Assembly (NCBI GenBank): GCA_032718475.1
Contig: JAUCBJ010002889.1
Coordinates: 1 to 50,993 of the forward strand
Reading direction: 5' to 3'
DNA: 50,993 nt
DNA from: Nemertoderma westbladi
Lineage: Eukaryota > Xenacoelomorpha > Nemertodermatida > Nemertodermatidae
The translations under genes and the position numbers were made by a program. Positions 26,573-38,443 of the stretch are shown here, piece by piece (the stretch's first letter is position 1; each line of letters starts with the position of its first letter). The notes under the pieces were generated by a model. That model saw only the letters and a program-made list of their open reading frames with translations, was not told the DNA's origin and made no database searches.

Positions 26573-26917
26573 CTATGAAAAATAAATAAAAAAAAGTGTC
26601 ATTCATAAATAATGTTGTTTCAGTTATGACGTGTGACTTGTATGAGGCAAAGTATGTAATGTATCTGCATCTGCAATGTATTACCCGAAGGGTGAATAAA
26701 CTGCTGCGAACTGTTTCACACGACATTGATTATACAATTTTAATTAATATACAAATATATTTTGAGAAATCCTCTACAAGTGAAAAAGACAAAAATAACA
26801 GCTGATCACCACCAAATATATAACTGTATCCTGTCATTGACATGCATTTATTGTTTTGGTTATTACTAGCATATGCTGCTGCTCCATTCCCTTAATTAAA
26901 AATTAGCATTATTACCA

Positions 26918-26938
26918 CCCCCCCCCCCCCCCCCCCCC
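26918..26938 (+). repeat. Poly-C run of 21
   Basis: Uninterrupted C run after ATTACCA. On the minus strand this is G21, in the transcribed sense of the FN3 gene. Confidence 0.9.
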
Positions 26939-27065
26939 TCTCGCTGTCTGAACAGGCTATACCTCAGATCGGTCTCAACAGTAATTCAGCAATATCTCAT
27001 AAATTTAACAAAGATGTAATAATTTGTATTGTGGGCCATCTTTAAATTACGCAACGCAATGAATA

Positions 27066-27105
27066 GGGGGCGGGGGAGGGGGGGGGGGGGGGGGGGGGGG
27101 GTGGG
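27066..27105 (+). repeat. G-rich tract with a run of 24 G
   Basis: GGGGG-C-GGGGG-A followed by 24 G and then T-GGG. Potential G-quadruplex on the plus strand. Confidence 0.9.
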
Positions 27106-27639
27106 CTATATATCACAACATAATGTGATATAGAGAGAAATGGGTACGGAAAAACTTACACACCAATATTGTATCGTAAATTCAAGTCAAATAAATTCCA
27201 ATCAAGTAGATTACCCATACCCAATTCAAAAACTTTCAATTTGGTGCCCAGCCTGTCAGCCTATAGTCTGACTTACCACATTATTGTCAAATATAGGCAA
27301 CGGTAAGTAGAGTACTGTAGGCCAGTAGAACAAAGATTTAATGTTTAAAGCCTACATAGAGGATCTCCAAATAGCAAAAAAGAAGTGAAGCCTGCATATG
27401 GAGGTGGAGAGGCAGTAGCAATGCCAGTCATTAGCATAACTGACCAATTGAGCTGCAGATGGGAATAAACTATATGGCCTATAGCCAAAACAGACCTCAT
27501 TTTGTCCTAATATACAAGCCTTAATATATATTAAAATTAAAATATTATTAACAATTATTTTGGTATTCAATCGTTTTATTAGCTCGCTCACTGGGATTCT
27601 TAGTCATTATAAAAGTGTAAACAGATAGGCCCATTAAGC

Positions 27640-27717
27640 CATGGACTTCTAGAATATAAATTTATACCAATATGTATAAATATGTGCAATGAATAAATAC
27701 CATTCTAGAAGTCCATG
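27640..27717. repeat. 16-bp perfect inverted repeat
   Basis: CATGGACTTCTAGAAT (27640-27655) and ATTCTAGAAGTCCATG (27702-27717) flank a 46-bp AT-rich spacer. It looks like a miniature foldback insertion. A precursor hairpin for a small RNA is possible but unsupported. Confidence 0.8.
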
Positions 27718-27797
27718 ATTAAGCTTATCCAGTAATCACTGTGATTAATGTAATGTTCTTAAACTTGGAACATTTTGCATGACACGACATATGGGAT

Positions 27798-27842
<45 letters not shown>
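27798..27842 (+). repeat. Poly-G run of 45
   Basis: The longest homopolymer in the window, preceded by ATGGGAT. The length may be affected by sequencing or assembly. Confidence 0.85.
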
Positions 27843-27844
<2 letters not shown>

Positions 27845-28415
27845 CGCCCATGTGAAGAATAGCAGGTTTTAATTTCAGTCGAAATTTTATTTAAATCTCA
27901 AATGAAGTATTTGTATTTTTTTTGAATTTACCCTTTAAGTGTTTTAAAGCGGTTTAGTTATATCTTATAACCTGTTTGATACTACTTCGTTTACTGTTTT
28001 GGCTTGAGTCAGCCATTCTGTAACCTGGGTTTTTTTTAGTGAAAACCTTATCTTATATTCTTCACATGGGAATAATGGCAAAGTGAAATATAACAGCAGA
28101 AAGTCTGGTGTAGTTCACAGGGGCCTCAAAAATCGTCCAAAAAGCGTTTACGTAGCTTATGTTCGATCGGTTAGATCGGCTTAAAAACCAGAAACAAAGT
28201 TATTGAGTTAATGTGAAATTACAAATCGATAGTAATATGCAATCTATGGCCGACCATCACCCCAGGAGTGTATAACAAACAATATGATGATTTGATTGTC
28301 ATTCGTGTGATGAGATATAAACGATGGAAATTATAATAGACATTCAATGACTGCATGTATCAATAATGTATTCATTATATATGTATTTCAGTCAAAGCGA
28401 TGTCTGTTTATAAAC

Positions 28416-28697
28416 CTGTGGCTATTGAACCATCAATGAATTCAGTAGAGTGATTGGTACCAAAAATCCAGTTATATAGAACCCCAGAGTATAATGTATG
28501 GAAAGTGTAATTGTAATCATCAAAAGGAACTGAGACTTCCTCGGAGTACTCAAGGTTAGTTGATACAGACTCCAAGCTGATGTTTATATTCGAATACGGG
28601 GTGCTGGTATTGTGGGTGGCATTGGAGAGAGGAGACCATGAGAAGGTTACAGTGGTTGTGGTAGACGTTACAACTGGAATCGGGACTTCTAAAGGCT
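28416..28697 (-). CDS. FN3-domain gene, exon (one FN3-like domain, possibly terminal)
   Basis: On the minus strand it follows a GGCATTTTTTAG acceptor in phase 1. It encodes one FN3-like domain (LEVPIPVVTS, TVTFSWSPL, YNYTFHTLYSG) with several NxS/T sequons. Two endings are possible. Reading on gives a TAA stop at 28408-28410, making this the last exon of a protein without a membrane segment. Alternatively a weak donor, ACAG|GTTTAT, closes a 94-codon exon in phase 1, exactly as all neighbouring exons do, and splices on to 26572. I slightly prefer the second because length and phase fit. Confidence 0.6.
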
Positions 28698-29413
28698 CTA
28701 AAAAATGCCAATGGATGTTAGGAATATTCAGTAATTGTAGACTTTGATAGTTCCTTTATTATTAATTATGAAACATGTTGAATGTAATTTGTTTTGTTAG
28801 GAAAGAGAATAGGCACAGGCAGACAAATAAATCGTACATATACATAGTACCGGTATTTAAATGAAAAATATACCTGAAATTAAAAAGTACAAAGGTGAAA
28901 AAATACATCCAAATTGGTGTAAATGTTGCCAAAATTAATGCTGATAGAATATTACATTATAAAGGTGAGTTGGTAAGTTTATACACCTCGACCCAGAGTA
29001 ATACAGTGAGTCCAATAGGTTCCCTTTGTGTGATGGAAAATCAGTAATTAATCTAACTATCAGTTAATTATTAGTTTCTCTGAAAACATTCAATATGTAT
29101 TCCAAATAAATATCAATGGTGCAAATTCCATTTGCACCTCATTCATGTGTCTGTATGATGTTGTGTGTGCATGTGAATGTGCACTATAATCAGTGATCTC
29201 ACAAGCAAGCGGTGCCAACAGACAAGACAGATGCCATCGTAAAAGCTATAAATATTGTCATGAGTATATAGATATGATCCAAGGTGTACTTAAATCACAT
29301 AAAAATAACAAATTATGGTGCCCCAATGAGGTAAGGTGGTTTAAAATAACCAGTGTTTCATTTGTGCCACATAAACTAAAAACAACAGCAAGACACACCC
29401 ACGTTTAACCTAC
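28698..29413. other. Intron of the FN3 gene
   Basis: Non-coding. The similarity to the other duplicated units stops right at the edge of the 30259-29414 exon, so this intron lies outside the duplicated block. Confidence 0.6.
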
Positions 29414-30259
29414 GAGTTGTAAAGTTGTCCATGGCAACAGCAGCTTCAAACCCATCAGCCACAGTTGCTATAGAAACATTGTAAACAGAACCGGGTTGGA
29501 GATTATCAATAGAGATGTTGCTGAACTTGGTAAAGGTTTTATTGGGAAGGTTGCTGCCTCTTATAGAATAATGGACTGAGTAACCAGATATGGTGCAGCT
29601 ACAACTAGGTTGCACCCAGGACACCAACAAGTGGTGTTCACTGGAATCGAGCAGTACAAGGTCACTAGGTGGCGCTATAGTTGTAGGGAACGAATACCAA
29701 GTATCCTGCGAGGGGGCGCTGGGTATACCGTTACTCCAGGCCCCTACCGAGATTTCATAGACAGTCCCAGGGTCCAATCCGTCTAGAACCACTTCCATAG
29801 AGTCAATAGGAGACTCGACAGCAAAGTCAACGGAGTCTACGATACTGGGGGTCCAACCCGGGACGTTTCGACTACGATAGTAAACAGTAAACCGATCCAC
29901 CAAACCTGGACCCACAGACCAACCAATGTGGAGAGAGTCGATAGAGGAGTCCAGACTATACAGGTCGCTAGGCAATGTGGGTAACGTAGCCAATCGGGAG
30001 AGAGCTGGATGACTGGGTTTATCGTTGTAAACAGCAGTAACATTTATATCATAAACCATCCCGGAGATTAAATCAAACGCTTCGGCCTTGTTTACTACAC
30101 TTGTTACCATGGCCACTGTATCCTTATAAGGAGGTAGAAGCGCGGTAAAGGAAACATTGTAATAATCTATAGAAACACCTTCTAGAACATTGTCCCAAGC
30201 AACGATCATTGATTGGTTGTCATGGGATACAAGATAGAGACCGGTTGGACTTTCTGGAG
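29414..30259 (-). CDS. FN3-domain gene, alpha exon copy 1 (three FN3 domains)
   Basis: 282 codons on the minus strand, from a CTTTATGTAG acceptor to an ACAACTC|GTAGGT donor, phase 1 on both sides. Three FN3 domains lie in one exon. Strand-B tryptophans are in MIVAWDN, LHIGWSV and LLVSWVQ, and strand-F tyrosines in GMVYDINV, GTVYEISV and GSVYNVSI. The third domain has a CSC pair. Compared with copies 2 and 3 it has YSLDSS for YRLDSS and PGWTPS for PGSTPS. This is the copy nearest the 3' end of the gene. Confidence 0.85.
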
Positions 30260-30487
30260 CTACATAAAGAAAAATGTGAAAATATTAAGTCGGGCACAAA
30301 TATTTGGTTTAAAAGTTGCATCAAATTTCGATAAAGAGAACAAAATGAAGAAACACAAAAACATGTCATTATTTTTATTTTAAGAAAATATATTCGAATT
30401 ATCTTCCTAGAACAACAAAAAGGAAATACTGAGGAGGATAGACCAACAAAAATGAAACTAATTAATTAAGAAGATAATAAAACTCAC

Positions 30488-31303
30488 GTGTAGAGAATTC
30501 TAGAATCCCGGATTCTCCACGTGCCGCTGTTAGTTGGGGAGTAACTGATACAATATAAGTCGTAGCGGATTGTAGGTCTGCTAGTCTAACTTCGGGTACT
30601 AATGAACCAATCACAACGCTTTCTGTAGAACTATCATTGAATGAGTATACAATACGGTAACCAGTGATTGGTTCTCTGGTGGGCGGGGCCACCCACGATA
30701 TAACTGCGGAATCTGCGCTCGACCAATCAGCAACCAGCTCTATAGGAACGCCCACATTAGTAACAAATGTTCTAGAACTCCCCTTTGTACTTTCCTCTCC
30801 ATTACTCCAGGAACTAACAGTAATAGAATACCTCCATCCGGGGTTCAACCCAGATATATTTACATTCTGGTCGGAAACCGGAACCTCGAATGTTTCTGTA
30901 CCATCGGTAAAATAGTCCGGTAGATAGTAGACAGTGTAACTATCTACTCTACTGTTATTGGGCTCTATCCAACTCACAGTCACTGTACCGGTACTCAAAT
31001 GCTCTATATATAGGCCATGTGGAGGGGCTGGTAAAGTTGACATGGAATATGTAAGTTCTTCACTAACTTCCTTCTCAAACTCAGCCACAACAGTAACAGA
31101 GTAAATAGTACCTCCTATCAGATCAGTTAGTTCTATTTCAGTGCCTCTTGTAGTAAACGATTCTAATTGGTTGAATAATCCTTGGGTGGGAGTGTAGCTC
31201 ACTCTGTATTGGTCAGTGTTATTACTGGCAGAGGGAGTCCAGCCAATCAGCAATGAGGAATTGGTTTTGGATATTACTGTAATGTTAGTAGGTGGGGGAG
31301 GTG
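30488..31303 (-). CDS. FN3-domain gene, beta exon copy 1 (three FN3 domains)
   Basis: 272 codons on the minus strand, acceptor TTTTCCCATTAG and donor CTACAC|GTGAGT, phase 1 at both ends. Three FN3 domains carry LLIGWTP, VTVSWIEP and AVISWVAP as strand B, and GTIYSVTV, GWRYSITV and ATTYIVSV as strand F. The first domain opens with a proline-rich linker (PPPPTNITV). It differs from copy 2 at a few residues (WTPSAS for WIPSAS, SFNDSS for SPSDSS). Confidence 0.85.
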
Positions 31304-31792
31304 CTAATGGGAAAATAAAATAATACAATTATATATTTTTTATATAATATTACATCTGGTGATTTTCAATAAACATAAACAATTCGCAAAAAAACACCCA
31401 GCGCTTCTGAAAATTAACATCGATATACTTATTCCGCTTTTCAGTTTTTTTTTGTTGTAAACAAACAGGAAAATATAAAGAAGAAACGTTTTCAACTGAA
31501 AAATTTCACCAAACCAAATAATTAATCTTTGGTATTTTCCGAAAATTATCACAGTCCTACGAAACCAAAAGGTCAAAATATATAAGGTCTTAGGATAAAC
31601 TCGAAAGTCAAATAAGATCTAAAGGAATAATATGAGTGGAGGAGAATAAAGGTGAATGATAGATGATTATTATCATATTGTAAACACTGAATATTACACT
31701 CTTGTATTGCAAGGTACCTGCATAATAGTGACCGGTGCACATTATATCAAACAGTGTACACATATGTGTGTGGAAAGATGAAATGAGTGTAC

Positions 31793-31975
31793 ATAATCTA
31801 TACCAACTGTGCACACAAAAGGTTGTAGATGGAAGAAATGGTACATAATCTATACCAACTGTGCACACAAAAGGCTGTGGATGGAAGAAATGGTACACAA
31901 TCTATATTAACTGTGAACACAAAAGGTTGTAGATGGAAGAAATGGTACACAATCTATATTAACTGTGTACACGAA
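31793..31975. repeat. 52-bp tandem repeat, about 3.5 copies
   Basis: Units containing AATCTATACCAACTGTGCAC and AGATGGAAGAAATGGTAC recur every 52 bp (31799, 31851, 31903, 31955). In the equivalent intron of the next unit (about 34380-34440) only about one copy exists. The array therefore expanded or contracted after the segmental duplication. Confidence 0.85.
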
Positions 31976-32042
31976 TAGTGAACAATTTGTGTGTATAAAT
32001 CGAACCAAAAACAATCACAAGGTACAGTTACGTGTAACCTAC

Positions 32043-32888
32043 GGGTTGTAAAGTTGTCCATGGCAACAGCAGCTTCAAACCCATCAGCCACAGTTGCTAT
32101 AGAAACATTGTAAACAGAACCGGGTTGGAGATTATCAATAGAGATGTTGCTGAACTTGGTAAAGGTTTTATTGGGAAGGTTGCTGCCTCTTATAGAATAA
32201 TGGACTGAGTAACCAGATATGGTGCAGCTACAACTAGGTTGCACCCAGGACACCATCAAGTGGTGTTCACTGGAATCGAGTAGTACAAGGTCACTAGGTG
32301 GCGCTATAGTTGTAGGGAACGAATACCAAGTATCCTGAAAGGGGGCGCTGGGGATATCGTTACTCCAGGCCCCTACCGAGACCTCATAGACAGTGCCAGG
32401 GTCCAATCCGTCTAGAACCACTTCCATAGAGTCAATAGGAGACTCGACAGCAAAGTCAACGGAGTCTACGATACTGGGGGTCGAACCCGGGACGTTTCGA
32501 CTACGAGAGTAAACAGTAAACCGATCCACCAAACCTGGACCCACAGACCAACCAATGTGGAGAGAGTCGATAGAGGAGTCCAGTCTATACAGGTCGCTAG
32601 GCAATGTGGGTAACGTAGCCAATCGGGATATAGCTGGATGACTGGGTTTATCGTTGTAAACAGCAGTAACATTTATATCATAAACCATCCCGGAGATTAA
32701 ATCAAACGCTTCGGCCTTGTTTACTACACTTGTTACCATGGCCACTGTATCCTTATAAGGAGGTAGAAGCGCGGTAAAGGAAACATTGTAATAATCTATA
32801 GAAACACCTTCTAGAACATTGTCCCAAGCAACGATCATTGATTGGTTGTCATGGGATACAAGATAGAGACCGGTTGGACTTTCTGGAG
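32043..32888 (-). CDS. FN3-domain gene, alpha exon copy 2
   Basis: 282 codons with the same three-domain layout and splice sites as copy 1 (donor ACAACCC|GTAGGT). Its third domain reads HLMVSWVQ where the other copies have HLLVSWVQ, and it has SAPFQDTW for SAPSQDTW. There are no stops or frame breaks, so it can contribute to the mRNA. Confidence 0.85.
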
Positions 32889-33115
32889 CTACATAAAGAA
32901 AAATGTGAAAATATTAAGTCGGGCACAAATATTTGGTTTAAAAGTTGCATCAAATTTCGATAAAGAGAACAAATGAAGAAACACAAAAACATGTCATTAT
33001 TTTTATTTTAAGAAAATATATTCGAATTATCTTCCTAGAACAACAAAAAGGAAATACTGAGGAGGATTGACCAACAAAAATGAAACTAATTAATTAAGAC
33101 GATAATAAAACTCAC

Positions 33116-33931
33116 GTGTAGAGAATTCTAGAATCCCGGATTCTCCACGTGCCTCTGTTAGTTGGGGAGTAACTGATACAATATAAGTCGTAGCGGATTG
33201 TAGGTCTGCTAGTCTAACTTCGGGTACTAATGAACCAATCACAACGCTTTCTGTAGAACTATCACTGGGTGAGTATACAATACGGTAACCAGTGATTGGT
33301 TCTCTGGTGGGCGGGGCCACCCACGATATAACTGCGGAATCTGCGCTCGACCAATCAGCAACCAGCTCTATAGGAACGCCCACATTAGTAACAAATGTTC
33401 TAGAACTCCCCTTTGTACTTTCCTCTCCATTACTCCAGGAACTAACAGTAATAGAATACCTCCATCCGGGGTTCAACCCAGATATATTTACATTCTGGTC
33501 GGAAACCGGAACCTCGAATGTTTCTGTACCATCGGTAAAATAGTCCGGTAGATAGTAGACAGTGTAACTATCTACTCTACTGTTATTGGGCTCTATCCAA
33601 CTCACAGTCACTGTACCGGTACTCAACTGCTCTATATATAGGCCATGTGGAGGGGCTGGTAAAGTTGACATGGAATATGTAAGTTCTTCACTAACTTCCT
33701 TCTCAAACTCAGCCACAACAGTAACAGAGTAAATAGTACCTCCTATCAGATCAGTTAGTTCTATTACAGTGCCTCTTGTAGTAAACGATTCCAATTGGTT
33801 GAATAATCCTTGGGTGGGAGTGTAGCTCACTTTGTATTGGTCAGTGTTATTACTGGCAGAGGGAATCCAGCCAATCAGCAATGAGGAATTGGTTTTGGAT
33901 ATTACTGTAATGTTAGTAGGTGGAAGAGGTG
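33116..33931 (-). CDS. FN3-domain gene, beta exon copy 2
   Basis: 272 codons, intact, phase 1 at both ends (donor CTACAC|GTGAGT). Its linker reads PLPPTNITV where copy 1 has PPPPTNITV. The three FN3 domains are otherwise almost identical to copy 1, including SWIEPNNSRVDSYTVYY in the second domain. Confidence 0.85.
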
Positions 33932-34512
33932 CTAATGGGAAAATAAAATAATACAATTATATATTTTTTATATAATATTACATCTGGTGATTTTCAATAA
34001 ACATAAACAATTCGCAAAAAAATCACCCAGCGCTTCTGAAAATTAACATCGATATACTTATTCCGCTTTTCAGTTTTTTTTTGTTGTAAACAAACAGGAA
34101 AATATAAAGAAGAAACGTTTCCAACTGACAAGATACATCAAACCAAATAATTAATCTTTGGTATTTTCCGAAAATTATCACAGTCCTACGAAACCAAAAG
34201 GTCAAAATATATAAGGTCTTAGGATAAACTCGAAAGTCAAATAAGATCTAAAGGAATAATATGAGTGGAGGAGAATAAAGGTGAATGATAGATGATTATT
34301 ATCATATTGTAAACACTGAATATTACACTCTTGTATTGCAAGGTACCTGCATAATAGTGTCCGGTGCACATTATATCTAACAGTGTACACAAATGTTTGT
34401 GGATGCAGGAAATTGTACACAATCTATATTAACTATGCACACGAATAGTGAACAATTTGTGTGTATAAATCGAACCTAAAACAATCACAAGGTACAGTTA
34501 CGTGTAACCTAC

Positions 34513-35358
34513 GAGTTGTAAAGTTGTCCATGGCAACAGCAGCTTCAAACCTATCAGCCACAGTTGCTATAGAAACATTGTAAACAGAACCGGGTTGGAG
34601 ATTATCAATAGAGATGTTACTGAACTTGGTAAAGGTTTTATTGGGAAGGTTGCTGCCTCTTATAGAATAATGGACTGAGTAACCAGATATGGTGCAGCTA
34701 CAACTAGGTTGCACCCAGGACACCAACAAGTGGTGTTCACTGGAATCGAGTAGTACAAGGTCACTAGGTGGCGCTATAGTTGTAGGGAACGAATACCAAG
34801 TATCCTGCGAGGGGGCGCTGGGTATATCGTTACTCCAGGCCCCTACCGAGACCTCATAGACAGTGCCAGGTTCCAATCCGTGTAGAACCACTTCCATAGA
34901 GTCAATAGGAGACTCTACAACAAAGTCAACGGCGTCTACGATACTGGGGGTCGAACCCGGGACGTTTCGACAACGAGAGTAAACAGTAAACCGATCCACC
35001 AAACCTGGACCCACAGACCAACCAATGCGGAGAGAGTCGATAGAGGAGTCCAGTCTATACAGGTCGCTAGGCAATGTGGGTAACGTAGCCAATCGGGATA
35101 GAGCTGGATGACTGGGTTTATCGTTGTAAACGGCAATAACATTTATATCATAAACCATCCCGGAGATTAAATCAAACGCTTCGGCCTTGTTTACTACACT
35201 TGTTACCATGGCCACTGTATCCTTATAAGGAGGTAGAAGCGCGGTAAAGGAAACATTGTAATACTCTATAAAAACACCTTCTAGAACATTGTCCCAAGCA
35301 ACGATCATTGATTGGTTGTCATGGGATACAAGATAGAGACCGGTTGGACTTAGTGGAG
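34513..35358 (-). CDS. FN3-domain gene, alpha exon copy 3
   Basis: 282 codons, intact. It is the most divergent alpha copy (FIEYYNV, LRIGWSV, SRCRNVPG, DAVDFVVES, LHGLEPG). Its acceptor is CTTTATGCAG. A donor at 36564 in phase 1 joins it to give an Ala codon (APLSPTGL), so this copy is where the unique upstream exons enter the duplicated block. Confidence 0.8.
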
Positions 35359-35581
35359 CTGCATAAAGAAAAATGTGAAAATAAGTCGGGCAAAATATTT
35401 GGTTTAAAAGTTGCGTAAAATTTCGATAAAGAGAACAAATGAAGAAACATACAAACATGCCATTATTTAAATTTTAGGAAAATATATTCGAATTATCTTC
35501 CTAGAACAACAAAAAGGAAATACTGAGGAAGATTGACCAACAAAAATGAAACTAATTAATTAAGAAGATAATAAAACTCAC

Positions 35582-35629
35582 GTGTAGAGAATTCTAGAAT
35601 CCCGGATTCTCCACGCGCCTCTGTTAGTT
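35582..35629 (-). pseudogene. Truncated beta exon copy 3
   Basis: Only the last 48 bp of the beta exon and its donor remain (matching ARGESGILEFSTR in copy 1). After CTGTTAGTT the sequence is unrelated. With no acceptor it should be skipped. It marks one breakpoint of the tandem duplication. Confidence 0.8.
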
Positions 35630-36563
35630 TAATGGTTTGGACGTTGTCTTTATTATGATGAAAATATTATAGTTTTAGTTCTGCTTTTTAATGTCTATAT
35701 TTTCAACTTATTATTTACGGTCTCCAAATATAACTTTACCGGTAATTAAATCTATTCTATTTCCCTTTCTCTCTCTCTCCCTAATGAAAGTTACATGCAG
35801 TATTTAAGCAAGCGAGTGTTAGCGGTTTCTTGCAGCAGACATGTGATATGTCACTAAGTATCTGTTTAATTGACATCTACTGTATAAGGGTTATTTATTA
35901 TTGAGACTACATCACTGTTTTGCACATGAAATCAACATGCTGTATCTTAAGTAAATAAATAAGGTGTTTTGCTTTGTAGAAAGATAGGTAAAATGTATTA
36001 AATAACAGTTTTATGAAAATACTAAATTTGATTTTGTGATTAAATTATTTCTAAGTTTCCTTGACTATTCGGCATGCACTACAAGTTCACAAAGTCAAAG
36101 CTGCAGGTAATAGTATCGTAGTACGTTGCATTAATTATTGGTAACATTTACATCCGCTAGCTGGTTCAGCGCAATGGTTGCCATTAGTAACCCTAATAAT
36201 GGGTCCACTAGTAACAACAGTAATAATTAGTGTCCTTTGTAACCATAGCCCATTGTAATAGGGGTTCCGTTAGTAACCATATTAATGGATGTAATTCAGT
36301 AATTAGTATCATAGTTTTATGTCGATGTATTGGAGTTCGGCAGATATCCGGCGATATGCTGGCAAAATACTGGTCCCTTAACTTCCTACGGTTGCTATGG
36401 TAGTGGTAGTTTGGATCCTTCGCATTTTGTCAACTTCTCACAAATGGGTTGGATACGTTGGATATTATTACAATAAATTAAACTCAATACTCTAGGTAAT
36501 TAAGTAGCCTGTACCGTAGTCGGGTACCTGATAAACAAATATTAATGTTTACTCTCCACTTAC
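35630..36563. other. Intron of the FN3 gene, nothing recognised
   Basis: AT-rich, with scattered TAGTAACCAT-like words but no clear repeat, RNA or coding frame. Confidence 0.5.
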
Positions 36564-37169
36564 CTGTAGTAAACGTTTTTATAGTATGTGAATCGTCAGT
36601 AAGTTGAGAGAGAGTTGACTTCGTCCACAAAGTCACATCATACTCGGTACCAGGAGTTAGTTGTGTAAGTTTTACTTCCGTGGTGTCAGACTGTTCAAGT
36701 ACTCCATTATTTACGGATATAATATAGTCCACATTCTCTCCAACACTGTTCCAACTTACTGTTGCGCTGTTTGTTGTAACCGCAGAAACCGTCACACTAT
36801 TAATATCAACGGATTTCGGTCTGGTGTATCCGGTAGTAGTCGCAGGTGGACCAATCTCAGGGACACCATTATTGTTATAAACAACTTCAACCGCTATAGT
36901 GTACTCCGTGTTCGATTCGAGTCCACTACAGGTGGCTGTTAAACCAGTAACGATACATTCCGAAGGCGAGGTAACTGAAGACGTGTAACTAGAACTACCG
37001 GTAGAAGGCTCTGCAACCTTATTCCAACCGAATGTAATGGAAACTTCTGTCTGTGACGTAATAGTTAATCCCGTTACCATGGGTATGGCGTCGGTACTTA
37101 TCGCCGTTGTCCCCGTCGTATAATTATCTCCGGATAAGTTGGTGATTAACGTAACGTTGTAAAAAACAT
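36564..37169 (-). CDS. FN3-domain gene, exon (half domain plus two FN3 domains)
   Basis: 202 codons on the minus strand, acceptor AATTATTTACAG and donor ACTACAG|GTAAGT, phase 1 on both sides. It begins with the second half of an FN3 domain (FYNVTLITNL), then one FN3 domain (EVSITFGWNKV, NTEYTIAVEVVY) and another (SATVSWNSVGENVDYIISV, GTEYDVTLWT). The pattern YTRPKSVDINSVTV matches YTRPLSVNNDSIIV in the 4384-3761 exon, which shows an old duplication of this cassette. Confidence 0.8.
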
Positions 37170-37574
37170 CTGTAAATAATTAGGTTTAAATATTATTACG
37201 TATAGGTTTGATTGTTGATTTTGTTGTTTAATGAAAATCATCAAGCACCGGTAGGTTATAGCTGCAAGCACGATATACCGGCTGCCGAACACACTAGAGA
37301 GAGGGGTGGTCCACACGACAATACGGCAGTCGGCGCAGATCGAGAGATGTCAGTAACGGTGCGGCGTTATATACTGGCGCACAGATGCTCTGTTATCCGC
37401 GATCTCTTTAGAAGTTAAAAGTAAAGTAAAGGTAAAAGCACTGCACATCTTAAATTGAATGTTTCATTATTAGCGGTTGCTATTTACATATGTTCCATTA
37501 TATGAGCGGTTGCGTTAATCACGAAATACTACAACAGGTTACTAATATGGCGGCAGGGTAGCACACTTGGTTGA
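37170..37574. other. Intron of the FN3 gene, nothing recognised
   Basis: A 68-codon plus-strand frame (37212-37418) shows no domain. I see no repeat. Confidence 0.5.
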
Positions 37575-38159
37575 TAGGTGCGCGAAAAAATTATTGGGTT
37601 AGAAACAATCGAATAAGGTGTAACAATGTGCCCTGAATTTTCTTATATTGGTTTCTATGGTTAGAGATTTTGAATCCATTCAAATACACATTTAATCTCA
37701 ATCACTTCACACGTGGCTTATATCAATTGAAAGCGGAAAGTCTGGCGCGTCTTTTAACACTAAAATTAATTAAATGATGAGAAAGATTGATAAAATCTGT
37801 TCGCATTTGCAAACTCGGAAGATAGCCTGACTGGTATGCAAGCAACAGCCTCAGCCTAATTGCAGTATCTAGGTATTGCAGCTTTACTTCATTAAGTAGG
37901 ATGTGTATTTGAATCGATCAACAATTACTATCCATAGAAACCTATATAAGAAATTATCAGAGCACTGCGTAATGACGTCAAATATGTAGCAGCCAATCAC
38001 AGCCGATTTTAAGAATTGGCTTCCCGCGCTTTCTTACCCGCCATTTCGACCGTTTCCTCGTGTTATTTACAACAAACACACCCCGCCACTCGATTCAGGG
38101 CACATTGTTACCCCTTATTCAATTATTTCAACCTAAACAATTTTTTCGCGAACCATCCC
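37575..38159. mobile_element. Foldback transposon, copy B (internally deleted)
   Basis: Related to copy A at 996-1794 but in reverse orientation. The right end reads TTTTTTCGCGAACCATCCC followed by TA. The left end is decayed (GATAGGTGCGCG). The left arm lacks about 150 bp of the middle part found in the right arm. Central sequence (CACGTGGCTTATATCAATTG, then AGCTTTACTTCATTAAG) is shared with copy A, so both derive from one family. Confidence 0.7.
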
Positions 38160-38443
38160 TATTGCATTAACGACTACGAGCACGGTAATGAGTGGTGTAA
38201 ACCGCCAATAGGGATTCTGTGTTTAGAATTGTATGTCCAATGAGTTATGGGTAAATCATTATATTATACCAGCGCACACCAAAAGTAATCTAATATTCTC
38301 AATCCCTTTTTAAGAGATGCTGATTTCACTTAGGTCACTAAACTCTCAGAATCGCGAATCAGATAGAGTTGAACGTAACGTAATAAAATGATAGGGTCAC
38401 TAAATTATAATAACTAATTAATATCGGCCGACGACCAACTTAC

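Larger units (their letters stand above)
26573..28415. other. Non-coding, homopolymer-rich intron-like region
   Basis: It holds three G/C homopolymers and an inverted repeat, listed separately. No supported coding frame is seen. A 79-codon minus-strand frame (27591-27352) shows no domain and is taken as chance. Confidence 0.55.
29410..35629 (-). repeat. Tandem segmental duplication of an FN3 exon pair (about 2.4 copies)
   Basis: A unit of about 2.5-2.6 kb with an alpha exon, a short intron, a beta exon and intron sequence is repeated head to tail. Alpha starts (upper ends) are at 30259, 32888 and 35358. Beta exons are at 31303 and 33931, and the third beta copy is truncated at 35629. Introns match as closely as exons, including the odd CTTCTGAAAATTAACATCGA tract, so the duplication is recent. 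One unit adds 554 codons in phase. Confidence 0.9.
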
